From Castanea sativa (taxonomy: Eukaryota > Streptophyta > Magnoliopsida > Fagales > Fagaceae): a DNA stretch of 64,000 bases. A model generated the notes under the pieces. The model was given only the letters and a program-made list of their open reading frames with translations. It was not told the DNA's origin and did not search any database. The DNA lies in the NCBI RefSeq assembly GCF_040712315.1, contig NC_134013.1, forward strand, positions 47,329,001 through 47,393,000. Reading direction: 5' to 3'. The position numbers were made by a program, and so were the translations under genes. Shown piece after piece: positions 1-12,352 of this stretch; the stretch's first letter is position 1, and each line of letters starts with the position of its first letter.

Positions 1-314
1 AATTTTTTCAAGGGTGGAAAAATCATGAAAATTTAAAAATATTATATATATAATTTTTTTTTCTAGGTTAGGATGGTCCTGTAACTACCATACCTTCAAT
101 GTAGAGCCGCGCTAATGATTGATCATAAATTATTTTTTTTGGACCTAAAATCATAAACTCTTTGATACTTAAGTAAGTGGTGGAGAAAAATAATAGATAC
201 AACAATGAAGCATGTGTGGTAGTTGAGAGAGTAACTATTGTTCAACTCCTCACCTAGTGGGATTGATAGGGTATTTACTATTTATAGATGGTGTTTGGGT
301 TATTCCCTGTGAAA
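1..314. other. AT-rich spacer, no gene seen
   Basis: I see only AT-rich sequence with homopolymer runs and no convincing coding region or repeat border. The window may begin inside a larger repeat. Confidence 0.5.
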
Positions 315-322
315 GGAATGAT

Positions 323-1101
323 TAGGGATGGCAAAAACAATTTGACCTGCAGGTATTCGACCCGTGAAACAGTAGGGTCGGGTGTGAGTTTTAGTAAATA
401 CAAACTTTTCCTAAATTCTAATCCTCAATCCCTCACATTCACTCTCACCCTCTCTTTCTGTCTTTTAGCCGCCCTCTCTTTCTCTCCCTCACCCTCACTC
501 GAAGTCTTGCCGGCGCCCTACCTTTCAGCCACTGCTCCCTCGCCGACGCCACTCCTTCTCCACCTCGCTGGTCCTTCCTCCCTGCCTCTCTCACCTCTCT
601 GTAGTCGACAGACACTGCTCCTCCTTACCTTGCTGGACCCTTCTCCACCTCACAAGGCCACAACTTTCTCTTCTCTTTCGCCCATCTCGCATAAGCCATA
701 TCCCTCATTGATAAGCAACGATCTTGGGGTTTTGGATATGATTGATGAGCAGCGATCTTGGATCCGATTGATGATCAATGATCTTGGGGTTTTGGTGGCT
801 ACTCTGGTCTTGATGAACATGATCTTGGTCTTTTTGTTTTTGGGTTTTTGATCTAGGTTGATGAACATGATCTTGGGGTTTTTTTTCTTTGGTTTCTGAT
901 CTAGGTTTGTGGAGGTTTATTTTGGCTTTCAAATTTTTCATGGCTAGGTGGGGCCTGCAGGACCTAACAGGGCGGGTTTGGAAGTTATAAAAAAAAAAAC
1001 CCATTTACTAAATGGGGTAGGTTCGAGTTTCGGGAGCAAGCTCGCGGGACGGGTTCGGGTATAAAGAAACCTGCCTTGAACCCGACCCATTTCCATTCCT
1101 A
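323..1101. mobile_element. hAT-like non-autonomous element (MITE)
   Basis: The left end reads TAGGGATGGCAAA and the right end, reversed, reads TAGGAATGGAAAT; both are followed inward by GGGTCGGGT/ACCCGACCC-rich sequence. Such termini are typical of plant hAT non-autonomous elements. The flanks GGAATGAT (315-322) and GGAATTGC (1102-1109) look like a decayed 8-bp target duplication. The interior holds a pyrimidine-rich stretch (about 430-660) and short repeats around GATCTTGGGGTTTT (about 720-900). Open frames on both strands here are low-complexity and are not called as genes. Confidence 0.65.
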
Positions 1102-1109
1102 GGAATTGC

Positions 1110-1549
1110 TTTTGTTTGTCATTTATTTGCCTCCTATTGACTGAAATGACTAGTGAGAGTTGCTACTCCCCCATGAGATAAAATTCGACTAGTGACAAGC
1201 CCATGTCCTGAGGTTGGCTAAAGTGAATGATAGCCAAGATGCCTCATGAGTCATGCATCCCTACTTTTGGGCTAGGCTAGACATATCTTTATGTCAAATA
1301 TCATTAGTGCTTGCCTTGATTAGTGGTTTAGAGAATTAAATATTGATTAGTGACTTACAAGTATGGTGAAACTTCCTGGACAAGTCTAACACGAATCGTA
1401 GGGGTTCTTGATCCATTAACTAGGTTGAGGCTCGAATCGAGTTTGTGGCTGGTTTTTCCTTTAGCCAAAGCTATCAATACTGAGATGGTTGGATCTTAAA
1501 CCATTGTCCAGAGCCAAGCTCATATCATATATGTCTAGTGGATTTTGAA
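1110..1549. other. spacer, nothing recognised
   Basis: Unique-looking AT-rich sequence between two transposons. I see no gene, repeat border or RNA gene. Confidence 0.4.
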
Positions 1550-1680
1550 TAGGGGTGTCAAATGGGTGGGTTTGGAGTGGGCATAATTAGGTTGGGTACA
1601 TAAAACTCATTTATCCATTTATTGCCCATTTAACTAATTACTTCTAACCCAACCCAACTCAACCCAATTATTATGGGTAA

Positions 1681-2550
1681 ACCCTAACCCACCCAATCAC
1701 CCAATAATCAAAATTACCAAAATGCCTCTAAAACTTGAAAACGACCAAAGTACTCTTAAAATCCTTTAAAATGACCAAAATACCTCCCCTAAACCTATTG
1801 AAAGACCAACACTAAAAATTACTAAAACCGCCCCCCCGGAATCTAAAAAATGACTGAAATACCCCTGAAATTAAAAGATGACCAAAATATCCTCAAAACT
1901 TAAAAATGACCAAATACCCCCCCTAAACCTAAAAAATGACCAAAATACCGCTGAAACTTAAAAAATGACTAAAATATCTCCGAAACTTAAAAAATGACTA
2001 AAATACTTTGAAACGTTAAAATTACCAAAAATATCCCCCTAAACCTATTAAATTACCAAAATACCCCCCTAAAACTAAAAAAATGGCCAAAATACCCGAA
2101 ACTTAAAAGTGACCAAAATACCCTCAAAACTTAAAAATTAACCGAAATACTACCTAAACCTAAAAAATGACCAAAGTACCCCTGAAACGTAAAAATGACC
2201 AAAATACCCCCTTAAACTATAAAACGGCCAAAATACCCCCTAAACCCCCCAAAAATTAATCAAAATACTCATGAAACCTAGAAAATGACCAAAATACCTT
2301 CAAACCTAAAAAATGACGAAAATACCCCCAAGCCATTAAAATGACCCAAATACACCCAAAACCTCTAAAATGACCACAAATAACCCGAAACCTATAAAAT
2401 TACCAAAAATACCCTTAAACCTCTAAAATGACCAAAATACCCTTAAACCTCTAAAACGACCAAAATACCCCTTAAAATATCTACAATGACCAAAATACTA
2501 CTAATCCTATAAGATAAACAAAATACACCTGATGCCTCTAAAATTACCAA
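1681..2550 (+). repeat. minisatellite, left arm of the foldback
   Basis: About thirty degenerate copies of a 25-30 bp unit, roughly AAACCTAAAAATGACCAAAATACCCCC. Copies differ by small indels in the C and A runs, as expected from slippage. Confidence 0.85.
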
Positions 2551-2555
2551 AATAG

Positions 2556-3245
2556 AGGTTTGGGGTATTTTGGATGTTTCAAGGGTATTTTTGTCAAATT
2601 AAAGATCCTAAGAGTATTTCAGTCATTTTGTAGGTTTCGAGGGAATGTCACTAATTTTTTAGGTTTTAGGGGTGTTTTGTTAATTTTTAGATTTTGGGGC
2701 TATTTCGGTAATTTTTTCTAGGTTTTGGAGGTCTTTTAGTCATTTTTAGGTTTTGGGGATATTTCGATCATTTTTTAAGTTTCAGGTCATTTTTTATGTT
2801 TAGGGGTATTTTAGTCATTTTTTTAGTTTTAGGGGGGGATTTTGGTCATTTTTTAGGTTTAGGGTGTATTTTTATTGTCTTATAGGTTTAAGGGGCATTT
2901 TTTCATTTTATAGTTTTTAGGGTATTTTGGTCATTTTTTAAGTTTTGGAGATATTTTGGTCATATATTAGGTTTAGGGGTTATTTTGGTCATTTTTAGGT
3001 TTCAGAGGTATTTAGTCATTTTTTAGGTTTCAAGGGTATTTTGGTCAATTTTTAGGTTTAGGAGGTAATTTGGTCATTTTTGAGGTTTAGGGGGTATTTT
3101 GTTCATTTTTTGAGGTTTAGGGGGGTATTTTAGTCATTTTTTAGGTTTCAAGAGTATTTTGGTCATTTTTAAGTTTTGGGGGCATTTTGGTCATTTTCTA
3201 GGTTTAGGGGGTATTTTGGTAATTTTTAGTGGTTTTGGGGTATTT
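2556..3245 (-). repeat. minisatellite, right arm of the foldback
   Basis: The same unit as the left arm but inverted, roughly GGGGTATTTTGGTCATTTTTTAGG. The arm-to-arm switch is near 2550-2560 with almost no spacer. Confidence 0.85.
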
Positions 3246-4189
3246 TAGAGTTGGGTGATTTGTAGAAATGATACTTGTATCATAATTGGGTAGCTAGTTA
3301 AAACCCAATAAACATTTTTATTTTTATAACAATAAACATTAATGTTAATTGGCTTAATAGTTAATACCCATTTAACCCAATTAATAATTGGGTGAGTTTG
3401 GGTTAATTTTGCCACCTCGAACCATCCATCACTGTGAGAGATGGATCCAAGGGCGCCTAACCCATTTTAGTTTGGATCTAGATTTGTAGGGCACAGTAAG
3501 ACTTATGTCACGCCCCGAACCCAACTATAAAGATTGGCACGTGACAACCGCCACATGCTTATAAAGTAAGCACCCTACAAGTGTGCAAAGCCTTCTTAGG
3601 AACTAAAATTTATCCTCAAAAATTAAATCACATAAATCCAAAATACCTCAACAATTTCTTTATGTATAGATCTCCAATAATTTAATAGGAACAAAATCCA
3701 AACCTCATGTACATAATATCAATTGGTCAATAAATATAAAACTATTAGAAGACCATCCAAGCCCAAAATCTCTAAGCTTCTTTTTCTGCTCACAAGACAA
3801 CATCAAAACTCCCAAAACATTGATGTTCTTCCCAATCTGAAACTGGAGGGAAAAAAGGGGGTGAGTTGACAACTCAATAAGTAACCAAAATCCTAATAAG
3901 TTTCATCAAACAATAATTCTGTAAAGTAATAAGATGTAGTATACTATGGGTTTTCAAAAATAACTAAAGAAGTTTCATAGTCTTAAAATATTATGTTGCA
4001 AATAGATCACATACTTTAATCTCACAATTATATCATAGATGGTTTAGAAAGTAGTCAGTTTTCCATATATCAAAAGCTATAACTTACAATAGGTTTCAAA
4101 AATACATAAGCAGTTTTAATGCCTCAAAATAGTCAAATATTCAAACGTAATTTTTATTCTTAACAATCTTATGACTATGGTCATGCTAT

Positions 4190-4350
4190 ATCCCCGTGAC
4201 TGGGCATCAGAGTACCAATGAATAACCCCTATTGGCTGGGTATTAGAGTACCAATGAATAACTCCCATTGGTTTATGTATCAAAATACCAATGAATAACC
4301 CCTATTGACTGGGTATCAGAGTACCAATGAATAACCCTCATTGATTTGGG
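4190..4350 (+). repeat. 36-bp tandem repeat, about four units
   Basis: The core ACCAATGAATAAC recurs at 4214, 4250, 4287 and 4323, spacing 36-37 bp, with TGGGTATCAGAGT between copies. It lies inside the solo-LTR-like element. Confidence 0.8.
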
Positions 4351-4438
4351 TATCAGAATCAATTCATAATCAGATTGTCTATAATCATATATATGAAATC
4401 ATAGTTTCTAACAAAATTTATCTTATTCAAATACATAC

Positions 4439-4449
<11 letters not shown>

Positions 4450-4506
<57 letters not shown>
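4450..4506. repeat. (AT)n microsatellite
   Basis: Uninterrupted TA dinucleotides, preceded by a short (CATA)n run from about 4435. Confidence 0.95.
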
Positions 4507-4509
<3 letters not shown>

Positions 4510-5125
4510 CAAATATTCAAATATATTTGTGATATTTCTATATTCACTTTAAATCAATATAAGCTAAAAAAAGCAATTAAATAAAACAAATCTTATATTC
4601 AATGCTCATATATATATATTTGTGAAAATTCTTTATTCTTTACTTTAAATCAGTATAGCTAAAAACAATTAAATAATACACATCATATATTCAGTAGTTA
4701 AATATATTTGTGATAATTCTTTACTTGAAATCAGTAATACAATAGAAATAAAATTATAACAACTATAAATGATTTTCAATAGTTAAAATACGCAATATAA
4801 AATCAATTAAGATAAGGTTACTTACCTCCAAAAACTATTCCAAAAGGAACTTTTCCCTAACACTTCCTCTAAAAATCCTTAGATTTCACCTAAAATAATA
4901 TCACAGGTGTCATTTACTCAATAATCAAATAATTTAAGAAGAACTTATAATGGTACCCAGCTAGAAGAGAAACTACTAAAAAAAACTAATAATTTCTCAT
5001 TATTAACTCAAAAAAATCCACATATTCATAATATATATTTCCTTTTCTTTCAGTCTTTCTGCGACATGCCACCCTTTAGTTCACTTTTGAAATAAGGACA
5101 AAACTAGATACATGACTATATCATC

Positions 5126-5877
5126 TGTAAGTGCACAATTGCACCTGGACCCAAGAACAGTTATGGGCTCAGGCCCAATGAGCCTTAAACAATATGAATT
5201 TGTAGAGTGTGGGCTTGAAACCCAGGTTAGAAGTGTATGAGGATGAAATGACAAACTAAAGATTGCAAGTACTTGGAAACAAAAAGGAGTAATGTAAATA
5301 GGCCTCCTCGGACGTAAGCCGAGAGCTGTTCTTATATTATATCTCTCTCTTTGTCCTTTTTCTTTTTAGGTTACAAAAAGTTCCGTCTCGTTTCTGTCCT
5401 AGATCCCTCCTTAAATACTCCTCTTTTTAATACTTTATCCACGTGTTGCCCCCAATTCCTCCCTTAGCCTAGATATTTCTTTTCTTAGTGCCTTTGAACA
5501 GTAACTAGAAGTTTCCCTTCCACTGTTTAAGTGTCACTTCCTCATTAATGCGGCCAGGGTGGTAGGTGCAGGGTCTTTAATGTGGAGGTAGCAGCCTTTA
5601 CCTTTGATATTCTTCCAACATCGGCGCTTCTAGGACATTCAAGGGTTCTCTCCCTTTAACTATTGGTCTTGACCGTGTCATTCCCTAACCTTTACCATGA
5701 AGTCTCAGGTTCTTTGATGTCAGTCCGAGGGGAAAACCATCCTCGGCTGGATCCTCGGATCCTCGGCGTATAGGCCGACCCATAGCACCAACAATCTCTA
5801 ACCCCAGGGTCAGGTCGGCCTTCCTTAACAAGGCCCAAAAGGCCCACGTTCCCACCAGGATCCTTTTGCTCCACACA
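5126..5877 (-). mobile_element. nested solo LTR of the element B family
   Basis: On plus it begins TGTAAGTGCACAATTG and ends CTCCACACA, flanked by perfect TCATC repeats at 5121-5125 and 5878-5882. Reversed, it runs from TGTGTGGAG to CAATTGTGCACTTACA and carries the GGCTTACGTCCGAGGAGG block found in the LTRs of the Ty3 element at 36042-47274. It is 752 bp, close to those LTRs (813 and 774 bp). No internal domain is present, so it is a solo LTR left by LTR-LTR recombination, inserted into the older element at 3506-6479. Confidence 0.85.
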
Positions 5878-6693
5878 TCATCTAAATCAAAGCACTTGGG
5901 CTTTTACCAATACACAATTTTTTATTTTTAACTTGTCAGACCTCAACTCCATTAATTCGGTACTATTTCTTTAATAATGGGTTGTGCAAAACTTGTCTCA
6001 CGAAGTCTAAAAATCTGCAAGTTCCATCTCCGTTCAACGCAACAAAATGCATAAATAAAGATTAAGTTACTGAACATAGAAGAATATGCAATAATAGCGT
6101 CTAGTTTACCGAAAATAAATTCAAATTTTTCTTCGTTTGCATCATTAAAACTCTTGAATAATTAAATAGTTTCACTACTAGCTAAAATACCCACATAAAA
6201 AAAATACTATAATTCTAAATAAAGCTTAGATTTGACAAGAAAGAGATTTTTGGGCTCTTACCTCAAAGGTGTAGTCAATCCTTCTCTACTTTAGTTTTTT
6301 GGGTAGTCTCATCTCTCAAATATCTCTCTATATACGTTGACTTACTAAGCTTATATATAGCTAGGATTTCAACCTTATTTTCTAAAAACTCTCTTATAAT
6401 TATAAATTATAAAATTGATCCCACAAAAGATTTACTTAAATACCCTTCCTTTTAATTTTTTTTTTTTTTGGGTATTACAACTTACCTCTCCCTTCACATT
6501 TAAAATGGGATGGTTCATATAATTTATATTCTTAAACATTTTTAAAGCGTATAAACAATTAATTACTAGAAAATCTTATACATTTTCTCTCCATGCAGAG
6601 AAGGAAATAATTCCAATCGAAATTTAAATGGAATCATATGATTATCATTACTTTAAAGTTAATTATATAAGCTTTAACAATGATTGAAAAACT

Positions 6694-8974
6694 CTATGGC
6701 TCTAAACCAAGCAACAATGGAGCAACCCTTAACAAAGGCTCCAATGTAATAGGTAAGAATTTTCTAGCGAACAAGAAACATATTGATGTAGTATTTTCAT
6801 TATAAGGACATGTTGATCCAAACCGAATTTGATTTAGAAACTCATCAGTGATATCACCCCATCCAAATTTTGCAGGATGAGGGCCACCCCTGGACCAATC
6901 AACCCATGTAATGCTTCGATTTGAGTTGAACTCTGAGTACAACATGTTCGCAAGTGTTGGAATATAATGTTCATCCATGTAACATGGCATGAGACAATGT
7001 TTTTGAAAAATAGGGTAGTATTTGGTGTCAGACACAATGTGCATGGCAAGGTCACGGTGTACTTCAAACCATTGAGACCCTTTTCTCCAATCTGTGATGT
7101 TTATTAAGGGCCACATTTGGGGACTATATCGACCACGACCTGCCTTCCTTGGGTCATCGAAGGAGCCTAGGAAGCTCAAATTTGAGTCCATGAGGTAGTT
7201 ATAAACAATCTTGAAGTTGAATAATGGAATGCATGAGTCTGAGAGCAAAACAAATCTTTGATTGGAGATGTCAAGTAGGGCATTTGCTAATAGGCGTCTC
7301 TCAGCGTCAATCATTGAGGATGTACCCCAATACACTGGCTACAATAACAAATGTAATGTTGCACGTATATTAGTTTATGAAAACTGCTAATCAATATCTT
7401 GCTGCCCATGTGAATATGATGCTCTGCACAAACAAGAAATATTAATGACAAAATGCCTCTATCTCGTCCTGGCTCACTTAACTCATTCATTCCGGGGTTT
7501 TTTTATTTTATTTTTATTTTTTTAATAAAATTGTATTCTTATCATTGTCGCCTCTCTCTCTCTCTCTAGAGTTTACACCCCATTATTGATGTCTCTAAAT
7601 TAAAGTTCTCTAGTGACACCCCGGATCTGATTTGGGTATAGTCTAAGTATGTGTTGTATGAGTGTGTGATGAATCCTACATCGAGTATTTACTAGATAGA
7701 TCTGAACTTTATTAACAATTATAAGAATGGATCTGGGCTTTGTTTTGAACACTCATCTTGATCAACTTAATTACAGGTAGACTCACACAACCAAAAAGAA
7801 TCAAGATTGCAATGTCACCCTAAAGCTATCTATGTTTGATTTTATCCAATTTAATGGCCCTTATAATTCCTACTATTTGGATTTATTACATTTCACATAA
7901 GGAAAATGTTTCTTTAGTTGATTATCATTTTAGAAGAGAGATGAACTTATGGTATTAGACTGTTAGTTACTCAAGAAGAAGACAAACTTGAATATTTAAA
8001 AACAATAAATAAATTAAAAAAAAAAAAAGGAAAGGGAGAGCCCCTTCCTAAAGGTTACCCTTGATGACATGGGTAAAATTAAGGATGAGAAAATATTATT
8101 CGCCGCTACTTTATTTAATACTGTTCTCTTCTTCTCTTTTTTGGATCGAGTTGGCCGGGTAAATAGATTAGGGCATGATAGGGAGTGGCAGAGCTAGAAG
8201 TATCTTTAGGATTGTTCTTCTTTTTTTTTTTTTTTAAATTTATTTATATAGATTTGAGTTGAGTAAATAGATAAGAACAGGGCAATAGTGGCGGAGCTAG
8301 AAATATTTTTGGAAACGAGGGTGGGGAATGGGTGGAAGCTATATATATATATATATAATTAAATCCAAAAAATAACTTTTATAAACACACAAAAAAATAT
8401 GTTTGTAACATTTTTCTTGAAAAAAAAATGTTTGTAACATGATTAACAAATGCTATTTTATTACATATAACATTAATTTAAACTAAATATTTTTTAACTC
8501 CTAAGTCCTAACCATGATTTCTTACCCTTTTTTCAAAAAAAAGAAGAAGTCCTAACCATGAAATCTACCTTTTAAAAGGAAAAAAAAAATGTCCATAATC
8601 CATATCTATAATTTTCTAAATTGAAAAAAAATAAAATAAAGAAGGGTTTAATTAAAAATATTTACTAATTATGTCAAAAAAAATATTTACTAATTTTACT
8701 CATAGATTTCTAGGACATGCTATTATGGTATAAGAGTTATTGGAGGAAAAAAAATAGTGTCTTAATAATGTATAAAATTTTCTATTCTACTTTTTATGAA
8801 GCACATTAAATATACTTTGAATTAATGAGTTATGTATAATATAAGAGTAATTATTGGAAACAAAAATGATGAATTAGTCATCTAACTAGATGATTCTCAA
8901 AAAAAAAAAAAACTAGATGATTCTCAACCAAAAAAAAAAAATCATCTAAATAAATGTGTTACATGTTTTTAAAT

Positions 8975-9027
<53 letters not shown>

Positions 9028-10084
9028 TTCTTTTTTTTTTTCCAAAGGGGACTATTGCTCCCCCTAGCCCTACCTTTCGGGTATGATAAATTGTTAGGTT
9101 AGTCTTCAAATGAATCTTATCATTTGTAGTAGATGAGTTTCTTTTGAATTTGAATATTATGTTTATGTTATAAAGAAATATAAATTGATGTTGAACAACA
9201 ATGCAAGCCGAAAAATATTATTATTGGGTAAAATTTAACTTTGAATGCTGTTTTCACAATATGAAAACCCTGTTTGGATTTTATCCATTTTTTGAGATGC
9301 CCTCCCGTAACATTCTGCCGGCTCATTCCTAAGAATACGTAGCACTATGCGTTTGTGTGTTAATTGTTTTTGTTAATCAAACCAAATTAATTAGCATGCT
9401 TTTCCTTTGGTTGGATGCTTTCCTTTCCTTGATTAATCATGAAGTTATATTCAACATCCATAAAAACAATAATGAGTCAGAGAAAATTTTATGGAAGAAA
9501 CACCTTACCTGGCTAGGGATTCTTCTCCCATAGAAGATAGAATCTTCAGGCTCTGAATCATTGAAAGAAGGATGTGCATGTACATATATGGAGTAAAAGC
9601 CTTCATGCCCTTTGAAAAACTTCTCCCACAAGAGAGCCAAAGGCAAAGGCCCTTGTGTCATAAACATGAAGGCCACCTTTGGAACCTGCCTGCCAGGCAG
9701 TTCTGTTTGTGAAACCATTGATGCGTTCTGGAACAACTCTTGGTCACTCATATTATGAGTAAGGAACTCCTGCTTTTTCAGTGAAACTCTAGCATAGTTG
9801 GATGTCCCGTTTGCTGATTCAACAAAACTTGATAGCAATAATTCCAATGGTGGAGGTGGAGGTGGAGTTGTATGTGATGCTTGCGTTACTGTTGACGATA
9901 TTGGTGGAAGAGTAGAGTATGTTGGGGCTTGTAAAGAAACCAAGAAGCTTTTGAGGTATAAACAAGCTACAAATCCAAACGTCAAACCAAAAACAAAGAA
10001 GAAAAATTGAAAGATATGACTTGATTGTAATTGGAAATAGAAGGCCTTGGAGATCCTTTGCAATAGATGTTGCTCATTTGCCAT
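6694..10084 (-). CDS. GT14 family (DUF266, BC10-like) glycosyltransferase
   Basis: Two exons, 10084-9509 and 7338-6694, joined by a GT-AG intron in phase 0, give a 406-aa protein. Residues about 24-44 form a single membrane anchor after a short cytosolic N-terminus; a P-rich stem (residues 74-79 all Pro) follows. From about residue 134 the protein matches the core-2/I-branching enzyme family (Pfam PF02485): [20 protein letters not shown], then in exon 2 [51 protein letters not shown] and [15 protein letters not shown]. Known members are type II Golgi membrane proteins, and rice BC10 affects cell-wall composition; the acceptor of this protein cannot be read from sequence. Length and motifs look complete, with no frameshift. 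The start is the first ATG before the anchor. The extensive motif match makes a functional gene likely. Confidence 0.9.
7339..9508 (-). other. intron of the GT14 gene (2.17 kb)
   Basis: The donor reads CAG/GTAAGG at 9508 and the acceptor TTGTAG/CCA at 7339. Contents are AT-rich: a (TC)n run near 7550-7568, (AT)n near 8341-8356 and 8980-9010, and long T and A runs. Two short stretches around 8160-8200 and 8255-8300 (GAGTTG...AAATAGAT...GGCAGAGCTAGAA) are near duplicates. No coding sequence was seen. Confidence 0.75.
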
Positions 10085-10397
10085 TGGTAACCACTAACCA
10101 CACAGAGTTGAGATAGATAGAGGGAAAGAGAAATAGAGAATTAATAAGAGATTGTTAATAGTTTAAATTACAAAAGCCAGTTGAAACGCTTGTAATTCAA
10201 GTAACGGTGGACTTTCTCGTCATTGCGTTATACTTTATCACATGTTTTGTAGTAGTGGACTAGCGTGTACGTAGGTAATATCTATATGTATTGCGAGGAA
10301 GATGTCCTCCCGGCCGACTTCGCCATTCTTTCCTAACGAAATTACGGTTTCCTTCTTTAGAATTAAAAATATAAAAAAGCAATATTCCTATAGCTAA
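10085..10397. other. upstream region of the GT14 gene
   Basis: Presumed 5' UTR and promoter of the minus-strand gene. A purine/pyrimidine-rich stretch (10110-10140) lies just upstream of the ATG. I cannot point to a convincing TATA box. Confidence 0.4.
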
Positions 10398-10806
10398 TAT
10401 AAATTATCTGTTCTATTTTTTGTATTCTATTTTATACTTCACCAATTAGGCAGTTATTACTTGTCATATATTCTTTATACTATCTTTATAAAATAATAAT
10501 CAAAATTTGAAGTGAAAGTTCCTCTTTATATTTCATGAATATGACAATCACAACTTGTTATATATTTCTCATACTTTTATTATAAAATAATTAAAGTTTA
10601 AAGTGAAAAAATTAAGAGGAATGCAAATCAAAGTTTACCCATTTTTTGTGTTCCACTAACACTAATCACAACTTGCATGTATTTTTTTGTTTACTTTTCT
10701 TTATAAATAACCAAAGTTTAAAGTGGAAAAAAATCCAAACAGATAGCAAGTTTTGGTTGGTAGAGCATAAAGTGAAACACAAAAAATGAAACAGATGATT
10801 TGTATT
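10398..10806. mobile_element. hairpin MITE, family 1
   Basis: The left end AAATTATCTGTTCTATTTTT and the reversed right end ACAAATCATCTGTTTCATTT continue as matching inverted sequence for about 50 bp. The interior repeats a motif around CAAAGTTTAAAGTG three times. A shorter relative is at 12178-12352. No coding capacity; target duplication not resolved. Confidence 0.55.
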
Positions 10807-11929
10807 CAAAAATCAAACACATGACATATTACAATTTTTTTTTAAAAATAAGAGTATAAAAAGAATTTATGTGGCACTCTACTTTTGAAAACTCAATTGA
10901 GTTCTCTACTTGAACATTGCGTCAACTCGATGAATTTTAGGGTTTAAGGTGAAAATTGTAAGCAGAGTCTATTCTTATATATAAATGTTAATTAAATAAT
11001 ATATTTCATTTTTTATAAAAAATTATTTTCCGTTGATGTGACAATAAAATTATTTTTTAGTTTAGCCATTTGCCATGTTATTGATTTTTGTCCAAGAGAT
11101 AATGACAAAAACTATATTGATACGACATTGAAAAGTTAGAAACCAAATTGAAATATAGTGTAAAGAATACGGACCAAATACGAAATTTACTCTATAAATA
11201 CAAAATAAAAATAAAAAACTTCTATGCTTTAAATAGTGTGGGAGTTTTTATAATAGTCAATTTATTTTAGTAGTCTATAGGGGCCTTAATTTTATTTGGG
11301 AACCTATTAGGCAATGACCTAAGTTGCCTATATACGAGCAAACCCAGCCTTTACCAAATATACTTGGCAACATGATAACTTTGATTCACTATATGAAATA
11401 AAGTAATTTATATAGTTTGTTTGAAGTAAAATTTTATTATTAAAGTTTCGATAAATTTAACAAACTATTCCCGTTAAAAATTAAAAGACCAAAAATTTCA
11501 AGAAATTTTTTCTCAAAAAAAAAATCAAAAAATTTAAAATAATTTTATTATTCACTTTACTTTCACTGCCTTGCAGTTTTTTTTTAAGCTTTACTTTCTA
11601 TAGTATTATTTTTATTTATTCTATCAATAATTTACACAATTTTTTATCATACCGAATATTGTATGGCTAATTTATTTCAGTATCGAATTATATAAAAAAT
11701 ATATTAATGTAATGATTAGAGCAAGGAAACATTTTGCAAAAACCATTGCTAAAATCAAGGTGGCTAGCTGATCAATTTGACAATTTGTAAGCTTTCCACT
11801 GCATGGGCTTTCGTGTTCTTGCTTGCTTGCTTACTCAGTTTTAATTTATGAACCCTAGTTGAGCCTAGTCCTTTTTTATTTTTTAATCTGGTCAACAATT
11901 CAAGAAAAGATAGTGGACAAAATGGGCTC

Positions 11930-11991
<62 letters not shown>

Positions 11992-12177
11992 TTGTTGATG
12001 AACAACAACATGGGCTCATATGAGCTTGGACGTAAGGCAAAACTTGATTGTAGCTTACTTTCTAGGGTTGATGTCACCTGACTTGATTAGTACACAAATT
12101 TTTTACTATTATAATGTATACAAGAGATCTACAATTAGCCTGAGGATTTAAGATCATGGAAGGGAGTTATTTAAGCA
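10807..12177. other. AT-rich intergenic stretch
   Basis: No gene seen. The only clear structure is the (AT)n run at 11937-11988. The sequence looks like decayed non-coding DNA. Confidence 0.5.
11937..11988. repeat. (AT)n microsatellite
   Basis: About 26 uninterrupted TA dinucleotides. Confidence 0.95.
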
Positions 12178-12352
12178 TACAAATTCTTATTTATGTATAC
12201 AAATTTTTTATATTTCACTGATTATAACTTATTTTATATTTATTTTACTTTTTTTATAAAATAGCTAAAATATTTCTTTTAAATGACAAATTATAATTGG
12301 TGAGAGATAAAATAAAACACAAAAAGTTGTATAAATAATTTATATTTGATAA
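12178..12352. mobile_element. hairpin MITE, family 1 (short copy)
   Basis: The left arm ATACAAATTTTTTATATTTC and the reversed right arm AATTATTTATACAACTTTTT pair and continue into TCACTGATTATAA / TCACCAATTATAA. The arms resemble those of the element at 10398-10806. Borders are approximate. Confidence 0.5.

Larger units (their letters stand above)
1550..3420. mobile_element. foldback element with opposed minisatellite arms
   Basis: The termini are opposed: the left reads AGGGGTGTCAAATGGGT and the right, reversed, reads GAGGTGGCAAAATTAACCC, a hAT-like terminal pattern. Inside are about 0.85 kb of a 25-30 bp unit around AAAATGACCAAAATACCCC, then about 0.7 kb of its reverse complement around GGGGTATTTTGGTCATTTTT. 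The whole could fold into a hairpin more than 1.8 kb long. No target duplication could be fixed, so the exact borders are uncertain. No coding capacity is present. Confidence 0.7.
3506..6479. mobile_element. solo-LTR-like element with TSD ACTTA
   Basis: The element begins TGTCACGCCCC and ends GGGTATTACA, the TG...CA ends of an LTR. It is flanked by perfect 5-bp direct repeats ACTTA at 3501-3505 and 6480-6484. Without the nested LTR at 5126-5877 it is about 2.2 kb. No coding region and no second LTR were found, so a solo LTR or a non-coding LTR derivative fits best. Its start resembles the reversed end of the element at 34568-48870 (TGTCACGACCCAAACC), suggesting the same family. Confidence 0.8.

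Noticed and set aside
288..1004. Open frames on both strands near 0.3-1.0 kb
   Set aside because: They lie inside a hAT-like MITE, are Ser/Leu/Pro- or Lys-rich by composition, and have no recognisable domain.
4190..4350. CRISPR-like array (36-bp repeats)
   Set aside because: There are no unique spacers between units; it is a plain tandem repeat in a plant LTR.
5685..5876. Short minus-strand frames
   Set aside because: They lie wholly within the nested solo LTR (5126-5877) and match non-coding LTR sequence shared with element B.
9798..10010. Plus-strand 70-aa frame
   Set aside because: It is the antisense shadow of exon 1 of the GT14 gene.
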